Assembly (NCBI RefSeq): GCF_027595985.1 | Contig: NC_073303.1 | Coordinates: 370,338,386-370,402,385, forward strand | Length of the DNA: 64,000 bases | Reading direction: 5' to 3' | From: Sorex araneus | Lineage: Eukaryota; Chordata; Mammalia; Eulipotyphla; Soricidae | In this document: piece after piece, positions 1 to 12,371 of the stretch | Layout: the number at the start of each line of letters is the position of its first letter | Position numbering within the stretch: position 1 is the first letter of the stretch | The notes under the pieces: model-generated | Databases searched by the model: none | What the model was told of the DNA's origin: nothing | The model's input: the letters and a program-made list of their open reading frames with translations, nothing else | Program-made: the position numbers and the translations under genes

Positions 1-430
1 TCTTGACTGCCTATAATGTAGCAGATTTTATTTAATTTGGTACAATATTCTATTTAATGTTATTAAAGAATATGTAGAAACTGAATCACAGGTACTCTTG
101 AATTCATGTTAGCTCAATTAATCTCATATTATTCATTTAACATGATACATGGGAGACTAATTGGAGAATTTTGAGAAGTCATGGCCAGGTCATATTTATA
201 TTGTAAATAGATCCTGTTTTTATAGTTTAAGGAGCAAGGCACAAGAGATACGAAACTCAAGCCACCGATTATGAAGGTCAGAGTCAGGTCATCATTTTAC
301 AGAACTAAAGAGGAGCACATCCACTTGAAAATATTTCAGAACTGAAGGCAATAGAAATTTTTCAAAGGATAGATGTAGAAATAGAATAAGAAGAAAAGAA
401 TTCAGTACACTGTTTCCATTTTAACTTGGA

Positions 431-480
431 TTGATGGGAAGGAGATGGGAAGCCAGAAGGTTGATGGGAAGGAGATGAGG
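431..480. repeat. Short direct repeat, period 30 bp
   Basis: The 17-bp word TTGATGGGAAGGAGATG occurs at 431-447 and again at 461-477, and a third partial GATGGGAAGATG follows near 492. This is a small local duplication in purine-rich sequence with no evident function. Confidence 0.7.
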
Positions 481-997
481 AAAAAGAGAATGATGGGAAG
501 ATGACTGTGTACGTGAATTGGGACACGCTCAAGGTGGAGTGGCCCTGCGAAGTCAGTGGAGATAATCACCAGGTTGATGTGGGCATCACCAGATCCAGGA
601 AGGGTCAGTTCTGGGAAATGTTTTCATTTTTTTCCTTATCTTTTCCTGTCCCACACATCCCTATCATGTCCCCATATTCTTTTTTCATGACTAATGAAAG
701 GGACAGAATTGAATAACATTTTACTCTCCCTCCCCCCCAATTTTATGACTCTGAAAAAGGCTGTCATGATTTTGAGATATTGCACATTCTCTGATTCAGC
801 TCTAAGATTAAATGCACATTTTACTCAATATTTTGCTGACATTTTCTTTTTTGAAATCAGGGAATTTTATGTCCAGAACCAAATGAAATATGCATGAATC
901 ATGTACATATTTCAACAATTTTAATTGTTCTTAGGTCTTCTAGCTGCTCTTCATGAAGAAAGATAGGGAAATTTATAAGGTTAGAAGCAACATGTTT

Positions 998-1170
998 GGG
1001 GGCTGGAGTGGGTAAGGTGTTTGTCTTGCATGAAGCCAATTTGGGTTTGATCTCCAGTATCCCTTATAGTCCCCTGAGCCCCACCAAGAGTGTTCCCTGA
1101 GCACATTCCTGAGAGTAAAACCTGAGCATAGACAGATATGCAAGATATGCACCTCCTCCAACCCCCCTCC
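998..1170 (+). mobile_element. Diverged SOR-type SINE (A body)
   Basis: The tRNA-like head (GGGGCTGGAGTG, TTGCATGAAGCC, GGGTTTGATC) is followed by the A-body word CCCCTGAGC. Many substitutions suggest an old copy. Confidence 0.7.
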
Positions 1171-1283
1171 ACCCCCACCCCACCACCAAACTCCCAAAGT
1201 ATTTTACGTTTGTATTTGGAATGCATTTTGTTTTTTTAAAAATTGTTTAAAGTATGCTTTACCAAAGTTAATTAATAACTTAT

Positions 1284-1445
1284 TTGGAGGGGGGCACACC
1301 TGGTGATGATCAGGGCATCCTCCTGGCTCTGCTTTCAGGTATCACTCCTGGCTGTGCTCAGGGCACCCTATGGGATGCCAAAATTGAACCCTGGTTAGCT
1401 GCATGCAAGATAAGCACCCTACCTGTGTACTCTAGCTCCAGCCCC
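1284..1445 (-). mobile_element. SOR-type SINE (A body), reverse
   Basis: Read on the - strand, the head begins GGGGCTGGAG at the right-hand end and the A body follows. Moderately diverged. Confidence 0.75.
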
Positions 1446-3129
1446 AGTTTTATGAAATTTTACATTGATGTATTAGGAATACAGCACTGGGAAAACTCTA
1501 CGAGGGACATAAAAGTCAAGAGAGAGACTAAATTAAGACTTGTTAAGTAATACAGCTAATCCATTTTCTTTAAATAATCCTCAGGGATGATAGAGCTGAA
1601 TGATACATGTGGTTGTGGTTGTATGACTTCAATGTTATATCATTAGATTCTTGAAGGAAACGCATCATTGTCTCATAGAGTTTCACCTGGTGAGTATGAT
1701 GAGTGAGCTCATGATTCACACGCATGCTTAGGCTTCTCTGAAAACACAATCTCTCTTGGCATGCTTTTGGTATGACAAGTTTAGAAAGGTTATTGGCTTT
1801 CTTGAAGAGCTGAATCACAGAACACTGGATGTTTGTTCCCACAGTCTAATAGCCTTGGCATCTCTGTTAGGATTATCTCTTGGCAACATGATAAATACTC
1901 CGATGACAGTATTATGTTACCTAAAAAAAAATGTTTCTTCCACAAACTTTCTCAAGCTCACAGAAACCATAAGGTAACATCCTAAAATAGTTCAAGGTTT
2001 GCTCTCAGTTTCCTTGGATTCCTGGCCATCTCTCTGTGTCCCAGGCCCAGTTTAGTAAAAGCTTTCTCATTCTTCTGCTTACCCTATTAATATACCCAAA
2101 TATTCCTCCCCTGACCATCTCTCCATCCATCCCATGAAAACTCTTTCTCTAAGAATTTAGAAGCATGTATTTTTTTCTCCCAAGTGATAAAAGAAGATTC
2201 TTTTTGGCTGATGAAGATATTGCAAGATATTTGAATTGAAAGATGCTTTAGTCAAGATAATCTGAAATTCACACGGTAGTGAGGAGGAAATCTTTACACC
2301 CATATCTGCCTGCCTTCAACAGTTACTCAAATTTGTAGAATGCAACACAAATACTAAGGGTAATTAGTCTGAATAATCTTTAAAATGAATAGGTTATAAA
2401 TTAAGAGTTTCAATATGTTTAACTGATGGTCAAATAAAATAAAGCTTACATGGAATTTTATGTCAAAATACATACAAAATTATGCACCAAGATTGACCTA
2501 TAATTGTATCATGTGCTTGATAGTTGCAGAGGTGGCCTAACTGCTGATGGAGAGATGATACACCTTTCTAATTTGTATATTCTTTCCTCCTTTCCTGGCA
2601 AAATGATATGGAAAGAGTAATTGTGGAATAACGATTGCTTTCTCATTCCAAGTGGTGAGAATAGTGATTAAGTCATTTAGGAAACAATTAAATCTTAATA
2701 TGAGCCAAGTGCTGCTGCTGTCTGAGTCATCAGGAAGACTCTGGGGGTTGTGGAATTCTGGTACTGAGATTTGGACTTTCTTTTCTCTCACTTCCTATGA
2801 CACCAACTTTGCTCCGGGTAATCGCAGGCACTCACTTAGTGATCTTTGCTTCCCACTTTTGTATTTTTGACCTTTTCCCCTTTAAGTCTTCCATTTTTTT
2901 ACACTGATCTCAATCTGTTTCTCATAATTTAGTTCCCATTGATTAAGTCTTTCCCTTTCTTCTATGAGACTTCCTACAATTGGCAGTACCCAATTTGGCT
3001 GTATTACCTTTTATAACCTTCTCTGATATGTGACCATCTGGTTTTCTCAACCAAACTTATGTAATTGTTCTTATCTATGCAAAATAATAAGTCCCCAATT
3101 TGGCCATCAACAAAAAAGATGTTGTCATA

Positions 3130-3215
3130 CCAGTTAACCCTACAGAGCACTTATTATATCCAGGTAACATGCTAAGTATACTTGACGGACATTATCTCAT
3201 CTGTTCTTCATCAAA
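3130..3215 (-). mobile_element. MIR fragment
   Basis: Words such as CACTTATTATATCCAGG, GTGCTAAG-like ATGCTAAG and CATTATCTCATC fit the antisense 3' part of the mammalian MIR SINE. Identified by eye only. Confidence 0.5.
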
Positions 3216-3740
3216 GTCTGTGTCAGTTAGGAATGTGATTTGTCTGCAAATGACAAAGGGCACAGGATATGGCATGATGCTCGTATTCATATATACTTAC
3301 TCTTTATCATGAGACAATAGAAGAGAAACCAAATGTGAAGGGAGGTGGCTTTCAGCATCGACTTAGGAGCCCTTTTGTTTTTAAGGCTCTAGTTTGTCTT
3401 CTCTACAAATATCTTTCCTTTTCTCTGTTGTGAAATGGATGTCACATCTCTTGGCCACTCAGCTTACTCAATGTCTAGTAGGAGAAAACGGTGTAGGGAG
3501 GCTGTTTTTGCATATCTATCAGTAAAGAAAAATTTCCCCAAACATTTCCCAACAGACTTTCCCCACATATCAATCACCAGAACTGAATTGTGTAGACACT
3601 TCCTAGACTAGCATCTAGGTCTTCTTTCCTCTCTGAAATCAGGAAATATCTTAATACTACTCAAACAAAATCAGGGGAAGACCAAAAGTTGATTGCTATG
3701 GTGCAGGCAGAGAATGGCACCCATCATATAATATTATTCA

Positions 3741-3806
3741 TGAATTAAAGCTCAAGAGAGGTAGGGAAACATTATTGATGAATTAAAGCTCAGAGAGGTA
3801 GGTAAC
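3741..3806. repeat. Local tandem duplication, about 38 bp period
   Basis: TGAATTAAAGCTCAAGAGAG at 3741 recurs with one base less from 3779, each followed by GTAGG. Two imperfect copies only. Confidence 0.65.
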
Positions 3807-4779
3807 AATTGTATGAAAAAGGAATTCAAAACTGATTTCTCTGTCTTTAGAATTAAATCCATATCTTTGCTTATCACACCATAGGGATTTTTAAAAAAAG
3901 AGATATTAGCATCTTAATTCATCCAGAAATTATTTAGTATCAACTTGATGCTTAGAATTCTTTTGCTGTGGACAGCAAACCAAGAGTAGACTATTTATGG
4001 ATAGATATCCAACATGGATATAGCTAGAACACACAGGACTTCCTAGTCTGTGAACTCGGCTCCATATAGTGGCAAACATTCACCAGGGTTCAGACATTCA
4101 CATTTCTGGGTTCAGATTTCACAGAAGCAGAGGCATGTTAATAATGCCTTGCAGATTTGGTTTCGTGGGAAGAAGGAAAGATGATATTCCTGTTAAGAAG
4201 ATGACTTGAATGAAAACAATAAGGTGGAAAAGGCAGAGCTCTCATAATGACAGATACAAAGAGGGGGGGAGTGACGGTGAAGTTCTAGGTACATTTGATA
4301 TTATATCCGTATTGGTGAGCCCTTAACTTATGGTTAAAGAATCACTGAAGAGATAGGTTACATAGACATTGCCTGAGGTCGGTCCTCCAGAAGACTGAAA
4401 CTGAAAAGGAAAGATTTATACCAGCAAGCAAGAACAACTCCTGAGTACTCACTGAGCCAGAGAATTGGCAGATGTCACTTCTGATACCTGGGGAAGGCCA
4501 TTCCAGTAAAAGGGCCAAGGCTTTCTGAGAGTGTCCTTTGGTCTACTGGAGGAATTTAGAAGTTGAAAGATCAGTGTTGAGAGTGGGACGCCTGCTCTTT
4601 ATTATTGTTACTATTTCTAATTGATGGAACACTGACTTACATCCCGATGTTGACGGTAGACATACAGCTTTATAAGTCAGTTTCTCTGTGGACTACATTA
4701 CCGTCCAGTGCCCCAAGACTTTAGTTTCCGTCCTTTGCTATGCACTTGACCTCTTTTGCCTAATTTTATACCCTCCTAC

Positions 4780-5045
4780 CCCTCCCCTTCTGGTAACCAT
4801 TATTTTGTTCTGCTTTCAATGTTTGCTTTTGCTTTGGTGGTTCACTGGTTTTGTTTCTATGTCTTCTGCATATTAGTGGCATCACCCTGTTGCCTTTTAT
4901 TCATCCAACCTAATTTAACCTAACCCTCTAGGGTCTTCAGGCTGTCACAAATGGCAGTGCTTCTTCTTTTTAATAGTTGGGTCGTCTTTCATTGTATTGA
5001 TATATTCATCACATTTTCTTTATCATTTGTATAATGCACCCTTAG
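4780..5045 (-). mobile_element. Old L1 3'-region fragment
   Basis: The stretch with GTCACAAATGGCAG, TTCATTGTATTG and CACATTTTCTTTATCATTTG matches the antisense of the widespread L1 segment that reads as 'caatggaatattactcagcc' in sense. Strongly diverged, so an ancient insertion. Confidence 0.55.
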
Positions 5046-5955
5046 ATCACCTATATACTTTGTTTATTGTAAACAATTCATCTCTTTTTCTTTACATGAT
5101 CTGAGATAATTCAGCTACTAAATGTGTATATACATTTATAAATATATATGATAAATCTCCATCATTAGAATTTTGATCATCATTCACTAGAAAATCAGCT
5201 CAGCTCTTCGTGCAAAGACACGCAGCTCTCAACAGAGAGCTCTCTGAGCAGAAATGCGTGCTTTAGTTCTCTTCATACCTGTCCCACTGCATATTTATGA
5301 CATTGGGGGTTTTATCTACAGTGACGTTATCTTTACAACAAACATTTTTAAGTGAGCTCTAGCAGTACAAATTCAGACTCATTTTTATTATGCCTATCAT
5401 GCTTGTTTTTGGTCTTCCACTTCGTTGGCAGCAGTATATAAAAATCTAGCGAGTTTCTTCATCCAGGTTTATGAGATCATAACTTCCAATCAACCTTTCT
5501 GGTTTACACAGACTTCTGAATCAACTGAAATTACATGGCAACTTTGAAAATTATTTAAAGAAAGGAAAATGTCTACATTTTGAAATAGGCCAAAAAACAT
5601 TGTTGGGTAGAGTTTATGACAAAATATTAAGGTCAGCGGGTGTGGGGAACCCAAATTTATTTAGAAAATTATAGGTAGTTGAGAGAAATGTGAAAACGTT
5701 TAAAATAGAGATTTCAAAGAAAGAAAAACAAGTAACTTTCTCTTCTCCTGTTCAAGGGGTAGCTATTGGGCAAGGCAGACTCAATAGACAGCATTCCACT
5801 GTCATTATCTTCTAAAGAGTCCACAGGTTGAAACATAGAGTTTTACAATAAGTTCTCTCTCTGAGCACAGGCTTTGAGGGTGCTGATTGAAAGTGGGACT
5901 GACAAGTTGAGTATAACTGGCCAGTGTAGGTAATGCCCAAACCGCCGTTTCTGGG

Positions 5956-5963
5956 TGACGTCA
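5956..5963 (+). promoter_or_regulatory. SERPINB2: CRE palindrome in the SERPINB2 promoter
   Basis: The perfect cAMP response element TGACGTCA lies about 185 bp upstream of the inferred start site. The human PAI-2 promoter has a CRE-like TGACCTCA near -187, so the position matches and the shrew site is the full palindrome. Binding is inferred from motif and position. Confidence 0.7.
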
Positions 5964-6029
5964 TTCTCCCAACAAATTTCCTAAAGGGTGCATTAGTAAA
6001 CAAGCATTTCTATTCTTGCGATGTTTTTC

Positions 6030-6036
6030 TGAGTAA
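6030..6036 (+). promoter_or_regulatory. SERPINB2: AP-1-like site (distal) in SERPINB2 promoter
   Basis: TGAGTAA occurs about 115 bp upstream of the inferred start site, the same sequence and nearly the same offset as the human PAI-2 AP-1b element near -114, known for phorbol ester response. Confidence 0.7.
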
Positions 6037-6041
6037 AAAGT

Positions 6042-6048
6042 TGAATCA
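6042..6048 (+). promoter_or_regulatory. SERPINB2: AP-1-like site (proximal) in SERPINB2 promoter
   Basis: TGAATCA lies 5 bp after the TGAGTAA site, matching the human PAI-2 AP-1a element (near -103). Conserved sequence, order and spacing of the pair support a real induced promoter. Confidence 0.7.
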
Positions 6049-6109
6049 CTCAAAGATTAGAGAGGGAGAGAGAGGGAAAAAAAACACTCCGTGGGAGGGG
6101 CCAGAGCTT

Positions 6110-6116
6110 TATAAAA
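6110..6116 (+). promoter_or_regulatory. SERPINB2: TATA box of SERPINB2
   Basis: TATAAAA sits about 30-35 bp before the inferred transcription start and 70 bp before the 5' UTR exon donor. Upstream AP-1 pair and CRE complete the promoter. Confidence 0.75.
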
Positions 6117-6144
6117 CCAGTCATCATCTCTGCATCGCAAATAC

Positions 6145-6186
6145 CTCTGAGGACCGTTCTTGTCATCCAGTACAGCAGAGAACAAG
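6145..6186 (+). other. SERPINB2: SERPINB2 non-coding exon 1 (5' UTR)
   Basis: The start is set about 35 bp after the TATA box; it would put the AP-1 sites at the offsets known in human. The exon ends GAACAAG before the donor GTATGC at 6187, an ending similar to what I recall for the human PAI-2 5' UTR. The start base is uncertain by several nucleotides. Intron 1 then runs to 9786. Confidence 0.65.
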
Positions 6187-7429
6187 GTATGCCAGTGAAT
6201 TCCATGGTCTGCTTAGAAAACAGGGGAATCTTATTTTCTGCTTCCTTTGTATGGGGATTACTAGTACAATGAAACTAAAATGTGCAATGTTTCAGAGCAT
6301 TTAGAGGTGATTTCATGCTTAGTTTTTCTAGGTATTTTAGTTTAAGCTTGAATTTCATGTGTATATAATAAGACTATTTTCAGTCTTGGAAACTAGCGAA
6401 TATCTGGTTATTATTAAGCAAATCAAAGTGTATATTTAAGTGGTGATTTCAAACTTTGGCAAGTGGGTTAGAGATATGTTTTTAACAAACAATAATTGAA
6501 TGGAAATAGATCAATAAACAATACTAATAACAGTAATCTAACTATTGTATGTAATATAATAAGAATGAGATAGTTTGGCTTCTATTTACAAAAATTCAAA
6601 ACTTCAAAAACAAGCAACAATTTGGGTTGGAGCCACCCAATATAGGAATAAAGTTATTGAATAATAAATTCTGAGGAATGAAAGAATATTGTAAGGTCTG
6701 GCACTAAAAGCAGAAAGTTAAGCGATAAATTTAGTTGAATAAAAAGAAATCAAATGAATTCGAGGGTGACCAAAGTAAAAATTTAGTCAATAATTTAAAA
6801 ATCCACAAAAAATTATGCATTATGAAAATTGTCAAATAACAGAAACTTTGTTTCTGTATGAGGGAAATGTAGTAAACTTTAGTGGAGAACGTCTTTGAAG
6901 CTATTAATTCATGTTATTGTTTTGGGGATCAACTTAAAAAATATTTGTAGCCTGAAGTCAGAAAAAATTTTAATGCTACTGCAAAGTCATATCTGCCATC
7001 TGGGGCCAGAAGGAAGGGGGGGTCTCAAGAACCTGGTGTCACTGTCTGGGATCTTGGTTATTGGTGCCAAGTTTCAGTGGCGTGTTGGTTAACATACATT
7101 GCAAGAGTAAATGCGAGCACCATGGCGTTTTCATTCCCCCAATGATAATATTAACCTTTCATTAGGAATATAATATTTGGGAGTTAATGTCGTTGCAAAA
7201 TTTGGTATTTGGAAATTGACAACAGGTATAACTTGCTCTGGGAAATTATGCTTTTTGATGTCACTCTATGATTTCAATTTTACATAGTCTTAGGCAGAGT
7301 GCCATCCAAGTATAAGCTAAAAATTTGTCTGGGAATCAGGAACTGTGGGATATATTACATAGGCCTTCATAAGTTTCTAAAGCTATCTAAAGTTCTTGAG
7401 CTTAATTTGAAAAGTCTGTAAGAAGGCAC

Positions 7430-7535
7430 TAAACCTGGGACCAGGGGCCTGGGATCCAGCCTAGACTCTGACTAGCTGGCTGTGCAATCTCCATATTTGT
7501 ATTTTCTTTTGTATAACAGGGACTACTAGGCTTTA
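7430..7535 (+). mobile_element. MIR fragment
   Basis: GACTCTGACTAGCTGGCTGTGC followed by a T-rich stretch and ATAACAGGGAC follows the sense MIR order (sequence around the 'tagctgtgtgacc' core). Identified by eye. Confidence 0.5.
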
Positions 7536-7843
7536 CTGGACAAACAATTATGCAAATTAATCCAAGTGATATGACTAAAGCAATTTGGCAAATTCGAAAT
7601 AAGCTCCAGCTGTTATTCTGATGTTATAAACAATGATGTGCAAAGACTATTGTTAAAAGGTGCAATGCACCTGCAACTAACTATTATTGTGACTGGGTTT
7701 TTAAAAATAAAGTATTAAACATACCGATTACTTTCATTTTAAAGCTTCTAGCAGCATTACACAGTGGCTATGTTGTTCTTTCTGTTTCTCTTCTCAGCAT
7801 TTCTTAAACCATAACTTGCCTAAACTTTTACACATCCCAGGTG

Positions 7844-7995
7844 AGGGGCCAGAGAGCGAGCTCAGTGACATGCATGCTGTGCATCCCGAGGCTCCAGTGT
7901 GATCCCTGGAGCATCTGTCAGGAGTGACTCCCAAGCAATGGGCTGGGAGTAGACACTGAGCATAGCTGGGTGTGGCCCCCCGACCCAAAGACAGC
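7844..7995 (+). mobile_element. Diverged SOR-type SINE (A body)
   Basis: GGGGCCAGAGAGCGAGCTCAG head and the A-body word GGGTGTGGCCCCC near the end. An old copy. Confidence 0.65.
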
Positions 7996-8032
7996 TGAGA
8001 CACATATAGAACCTTGGGGAGAGTGGATTTCT

Positions 8033-8125
8033 AAAGCCCACCTTGACCTGAATCCTTGTACTCTTACACAGGAACTATGTGACCTTAGCAAAGTTAGGCA
8101 ACTCTCTGAGTACTGCGGTCCCAAA
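8033..8125 (+). mobile_element. MIR fragment
   Basis: CTATGTGACCTTAGCAAAGTTA is close to the MIR core word 'tgtgaccttgggcaagtta'. Confidence 0.55.
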
Positions 8126-8221
8126 TGAATATACTAGTATTTATCCCATCCAGATGGAATCAGGAGAATAGAAGAGGTGAGAGTTCCAGATACCAATTTG
8201 ACTTCATTGATTATTTTAATC

Positions 8222-8411
8222 CTGTATCACCGTATCACTGTCATCCCATTGCTCATCGATTGGCTCGAGCTGGCACCAGTAACGTCTCCATTGTGAGACT
8301 TGTTGTTTTTGGCATATCGAATACACCATGGGTAGCTTGCCAGGCTCTGCCGTGCGGGCGAGATACTCTCGGCAGCTTGCCGGGCTCTCTGAGATGGGCG
8401 AATAGGCAGCA
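8222..8411 (-). mobile_element. SOR-type SINE (B body), head-truncated
   Basis: On the + strand it begins with the reversed tail (TATCACTGTCATCCC) and passes through the B-body words GGCATATCGAATAC and GGTAGCTTGCCAGG. The tRNA-like head is missing at the right end. Confidence 0.85.
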
Positions 8412-8822
8412 CTCACATGAGAACTTCTGATGCAGCTTACCAGCTTTTCCTTCGAAATGAGAACTCATTTATGGGGTAGGGAGAGAAGTGCTGGCCCCAG
8501 CTGGGAGGACCGGCTGAGTGAGCTAAGGCAAGAGCTGAAGGGCTGGCCTCATCCCAGGGACGTCCCCTGGCCTATCCCCAGCTCTGAAAGCCACTATCAC
8601 AGTTTTGTTTCCTGTGGGATCACGAGTGTCAGCATCATTTGTTCTATTTATACATTTTAATAATTATAGGGTGTGTTTTAAGTCACTATGAAAGCAAAAC
8701 AGATTCTGAAACATGATCATTGGCAGCACCAACAGATACCCACACATACCTGGGGTGTGTCCCAGCATCCAGTGACATATGGAGCCTCCGGGCCATGCAA
8801 GGGAGTGTCTGCCATTAATCCT

Positions 8823-8828
<6 letters not shown>

Positions 8829-8862
<34 letters not shown>
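8829..8862. repeat. (TG)n microsatellite
   Basis: About 16 uninterrupted TG units. Confidence 0.95.
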
Positions 8863-8863
<1 letters not shown>

Positions 8864-9155
8864 GTGTGATCTATAGACCTAGAATCAGCCTCGCGGTGTT
8901 ACCTAGCATTACCTACCCCTGGGAAGGTATCGAGAGGAAGGTGGCCATTCCAGTGTTCCCAGTAACGAACTTGCTCCTCAGTAAAGGAAGCAGTTTTGTT
9001 GCAAGGCTGTGGTATATGTATACGTGTAGGTTAGACCGAAGAGGGGGGAGGTAAGATTATCAATCTTCAATAACGACTCTAAGCCATTTCTAGAAGCAGG
9101 AACTTTGAGCAAAGATTTATTATCTCACTTGGGCCCACTAGGATGTCTTTCTATC

Positions 9156-9190
9156 TGTGTGTGTGTGTGTGTGTGTGTATGTGTGTGTCT
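9156..9190. repeat. (TG)n microsatellite, interrupted
   Basis: About 11 TG units with an AT and a CT interruption toward the right end. Confidence 0.9.
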
Positions 9191-9786
9191 GTGGGTGCAG
9201 CATACCACAGGTAAGCCACCTGCCTTTGATTTCTAGTCCCGCCCAGTCAATGGTGATTTTTTTCTTACCCTTTTGAGTGGCAATCTCTTACAAAACAGGA
9301 GTAGCAATATCCTATCAATGAGCTTTCCATGAGGCCTAAGTGTTTCGTACAGGTTAAACACTTAGAATAGCATCTTTTGCATTGTTTGGCTTTAATAAAT
9401 AAGGACAATTTTTTGTCATCGCTGTCAGTGTCTTTATTATTTCTCTCTGGAATGTTGTAAGGTATTTCTATTTATATGCTTTTCACTATATCTCAGGGCT
9501 GGCTACGTAGTTTTCAGGATCCAGTGCAAAAGGAAAATGTGGGGTGTGTTTGAAGTTGTTAAGAACTGCATGTGCAGAGAGCAGATCTTTGTACCAAGCT
9601 GGGGCCCTTTGACAGTGCCAATAGGCTGAACATGACACAGTTCCTGCTTGACCTCTTTTTTTTTCATGAGGGGAGAACAGAGAGGGATATATCCATGCAG
9701 GGTACACCCTGTACTTCTCTGATGCCACCACCCAAAACACTGAGTCATCTTTAAAGGTTGATTTCTTCCCATTCTTTTTCTTTTAG

Positions 9787-9960
9787 GTCAAAATGGAAGA
9801 ACTTTCTATGGCAAACACCATCTTTGCCCTCAACTTCTTCGAGCATCTGGCAAATACAACTTCCAGCCCAAATGTCTTCTTTTCTCCCTGGAGCATCTCA
9901 TCCACCCTGGCCATGATCTACCTGGGCGCCAGGGGTGACACTGCAGACCAGATGGCCAAG
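9787..9960 (+). CDS. SERPINB2: SERPINB2 exon 2 (first coding exon)
   Basis: Acceptor TTTTAG ends at 9786; six untranslated bases precede the ATG at 9793. The 168-nt coding part (56 codons) starts MEELSMANT and ends ADQMAK, the same length as the first coding exons of SERPINB10 and SERPINB8 here. The following intron begins GCGAGT instead of GT. A sequon at Asn21 (NTT) is absent from the human protein as I recall it. Confidence 0.95.
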
Positions 9961-11888
9961 GCGAGTTTCTGTAGTCCTAAATGGTTCCTGAGCTGACTTC
10001 TCTCTAATTCCTGAACTGGCTTGCTCTTATTTGATACTTGTGATTATCTTGACTACTGCAAGGCCAGCAATTGTCTCAGATGATCACGATCCCAATTTCT
10101 TAGCTTCAAGTCTTCAGGATAGCCAAACCAAGAAAGTTCTCCACTGGAGATGGTGCAGGGCTTCTGGAAGTTTCTTACCTCACAAAGCTGGAAATAGTCA
10201 ATAGCTACTACATCTTACATTCCAGTAGTGTGGTGCTTTTCTTTTAAACGCGTTTAATATGCTTTCTCTTTGGTGGGGCTTTAAGACAACTATTCTTGAA
10301 CAGCTGGGAGGACTGCTAGTGTAAGTGATGGCTTTCCCGAAGGCTTCTCAGGTTTATCCACTCCTAGCTCAGGCTCCTTCCTCTCTCTTTGTCAGTGTCC
10401 TCTCACATGTTCCCCTCTCTCTGTCAGTGTCCCCCCACAATTCTCCCTAATATTTTTAAGAGAGTGTCATGAAAAGAAAAATACATGAACCAGAAGTATG
10501 GTCAGTGTTGCCTCGGAGATGCAGCCAGAGCAATGATTGTGCAGCAGGTCTGAACCATGTTATCAAGCCCAAGAGCTCAGGTCAAAGAAATGGGGCCTGG
10601 CTTATGGTTGGTCTTCCAAATTAAGGTAGAAAGCTGGTATAGGGAGCAGCATGGTGAGATGTTTCTGAACCAAGGCCACTGGCTTCCTTCCGGTGACGGA
10701 ACTTGAGTTTGGTGACTGCAACCAGTCCTCTGAGTCTGGTGTCTTAAACATATTTAGAGTTACTTCGTGTGTGCACTGTGACATTGCTGTGGGATGAATC
10801 CAGTACATTAACAGTTATCCACAGGCTCTGGTTTCTCTGAAACACACATTACACTTTCGGGCACACCAAAATGCCATTGGCGACTTTTGAGCTTCCCATG
10901 AGAACTACACTTTAAGTGTGTGTACATATGTCTTCTGCTGGTACATGGTGACCCATTTAAGATAGGCCTTGCCTGAAGTTGTTTGCTGAGGGAACATTGG
11001 CCAATTTTCCTGTTGGAGGAGAAGGCATGGATGCATCACTGCTTGTTTGTGGCAGTTTAAGCACTAAACTTACAACAAAATTCAGTTGCTCAACCCTGAT
11101 AGCAGCAGCAGTATTTCACAATAACTCTTTCCCTTTTGTTTTCTTTCCTTAAAAATGAAGATAGTGAATTACACTGACAATGTTGGGCAACATTAAAACC
11201 TACATTTTTTAGATGTTAAAGAAACAGAAGCAGTATCTGAGGACAAATGCTAACAGTAGTGCCTTTTCAAAATGAAAGTTTTGATTTTTATATGAAGGGA
11301 GAATTAACTTATTGATTAATCTGGCACAATGCATGCTTTGCCTGGAACATGCTCTAACCCCTTGGAGACATGCCAGAGTTTATATAGTTTTCTTTATAAC
11401 TCTTATGTATGTGCAGATATTAAAATGAAATTAAAAATACTAGAAAAGAAGAGGGGGTTCTCTTAGGCTTGAAAGATCAATACGGTCTTTGCAGACAGAC
11501 CCATTTGGTTTGAATTGAGACTCTGCCACTTAGTATGTGTGCAACGAGTTCAGGTGTTTATCTTCTCTGAGACTTAGAATCTCATCAATTGAGAATGAAC
11601 ATGTATAATGTGGTTGGAAGAAGCAGGTATTAGAAGTAGAAGATAAAACATCTAGCAATAGTTTTTGTTGTAATTGCTATTACACATTTATGCCTTAGCT
11701 GTGAGGCTTTCTAAGGATTTTTTAAGACTTAGCCTACTTTATCTTAAGGAAGATAAAGCCTGTGAGGGAGGTGCTGTGATGACTGTATTCATATTGCAGA
11801 GGCAAATTTAGGGCAAGAAGAGGCCACATAGCTGGGAAATGATATCATTGGTAAAAGTGATATTGTTATAATGGGAAGAAAGAAAGAG

Positions 11889-11967
<79 letters not shown>

Positions 11968-11979
11968 AGAGAGAGAGAG

Positions 11980-12026
<47 letters not shown>

Positions 12027-12133
12027 AGAAGAAAGAAAGAAAGAAAGAAAGAAAAGAAAGAAAGAAAGGAAGGAAGGAAGGAAGGAAGGAAGGAAGGAAG
12101 GAAGAAGGAAGGAAGGAAGGAAGAAGGAAGGAA

Positions 12134-12177
<44 letters not shown>

Positions 12178-12289
12178 AAGAAAGAAAGAGAGAAAGAAAG
12201 AGAGAGAGAGAAAGAAAGAGAGAGAAAGAAGGGAGGTAGGAAGGGAGAAGAGAGAAAGAGAGAAAGAAAGGAAGGAAGGAAGGAAGAAA

Positions 12290-12371
<82 letters not shown>

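Larger units (their letters stand above)
1..5900. other. Gene-free region upstream of SERPINB2
   Basis: No exon with serpin similarity or other recognisable coding content was found on either strand; open frames are short and lack family features. The region holds two diverged SINEs near 1.0 and 1.3 kb, a MIR fragment near 3.15 kb, small local duplications near 0.43 and 3.74 kb, and an old antisense L1 fragment near 4.8-5.05 kb. By human gene order this lies between SERPINB7 and SERPINB2 and may hold distal control elements, which I cannot identify. Confidence 0.6.
6187..9786 (+). other. SERPINB2: SERPINB2 intron 1
   Basis: Intron between the 5' UTR exon and the first coding exon, with donor GTATGC and acceptor TTTTAG. 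It holds MIR fragments, a diverged A-body SINE (7.84 kb), a B-body SINE (8.2 kb) and two TG microsatellites. No coding sequence seen. Confidence 0.65.

Noticed and set aside
8800-8870. TG repeat as a CRISPR-like array or regulatory tandem site
   Set aside because: A simple dinucleotide microsatellite with no spacers.
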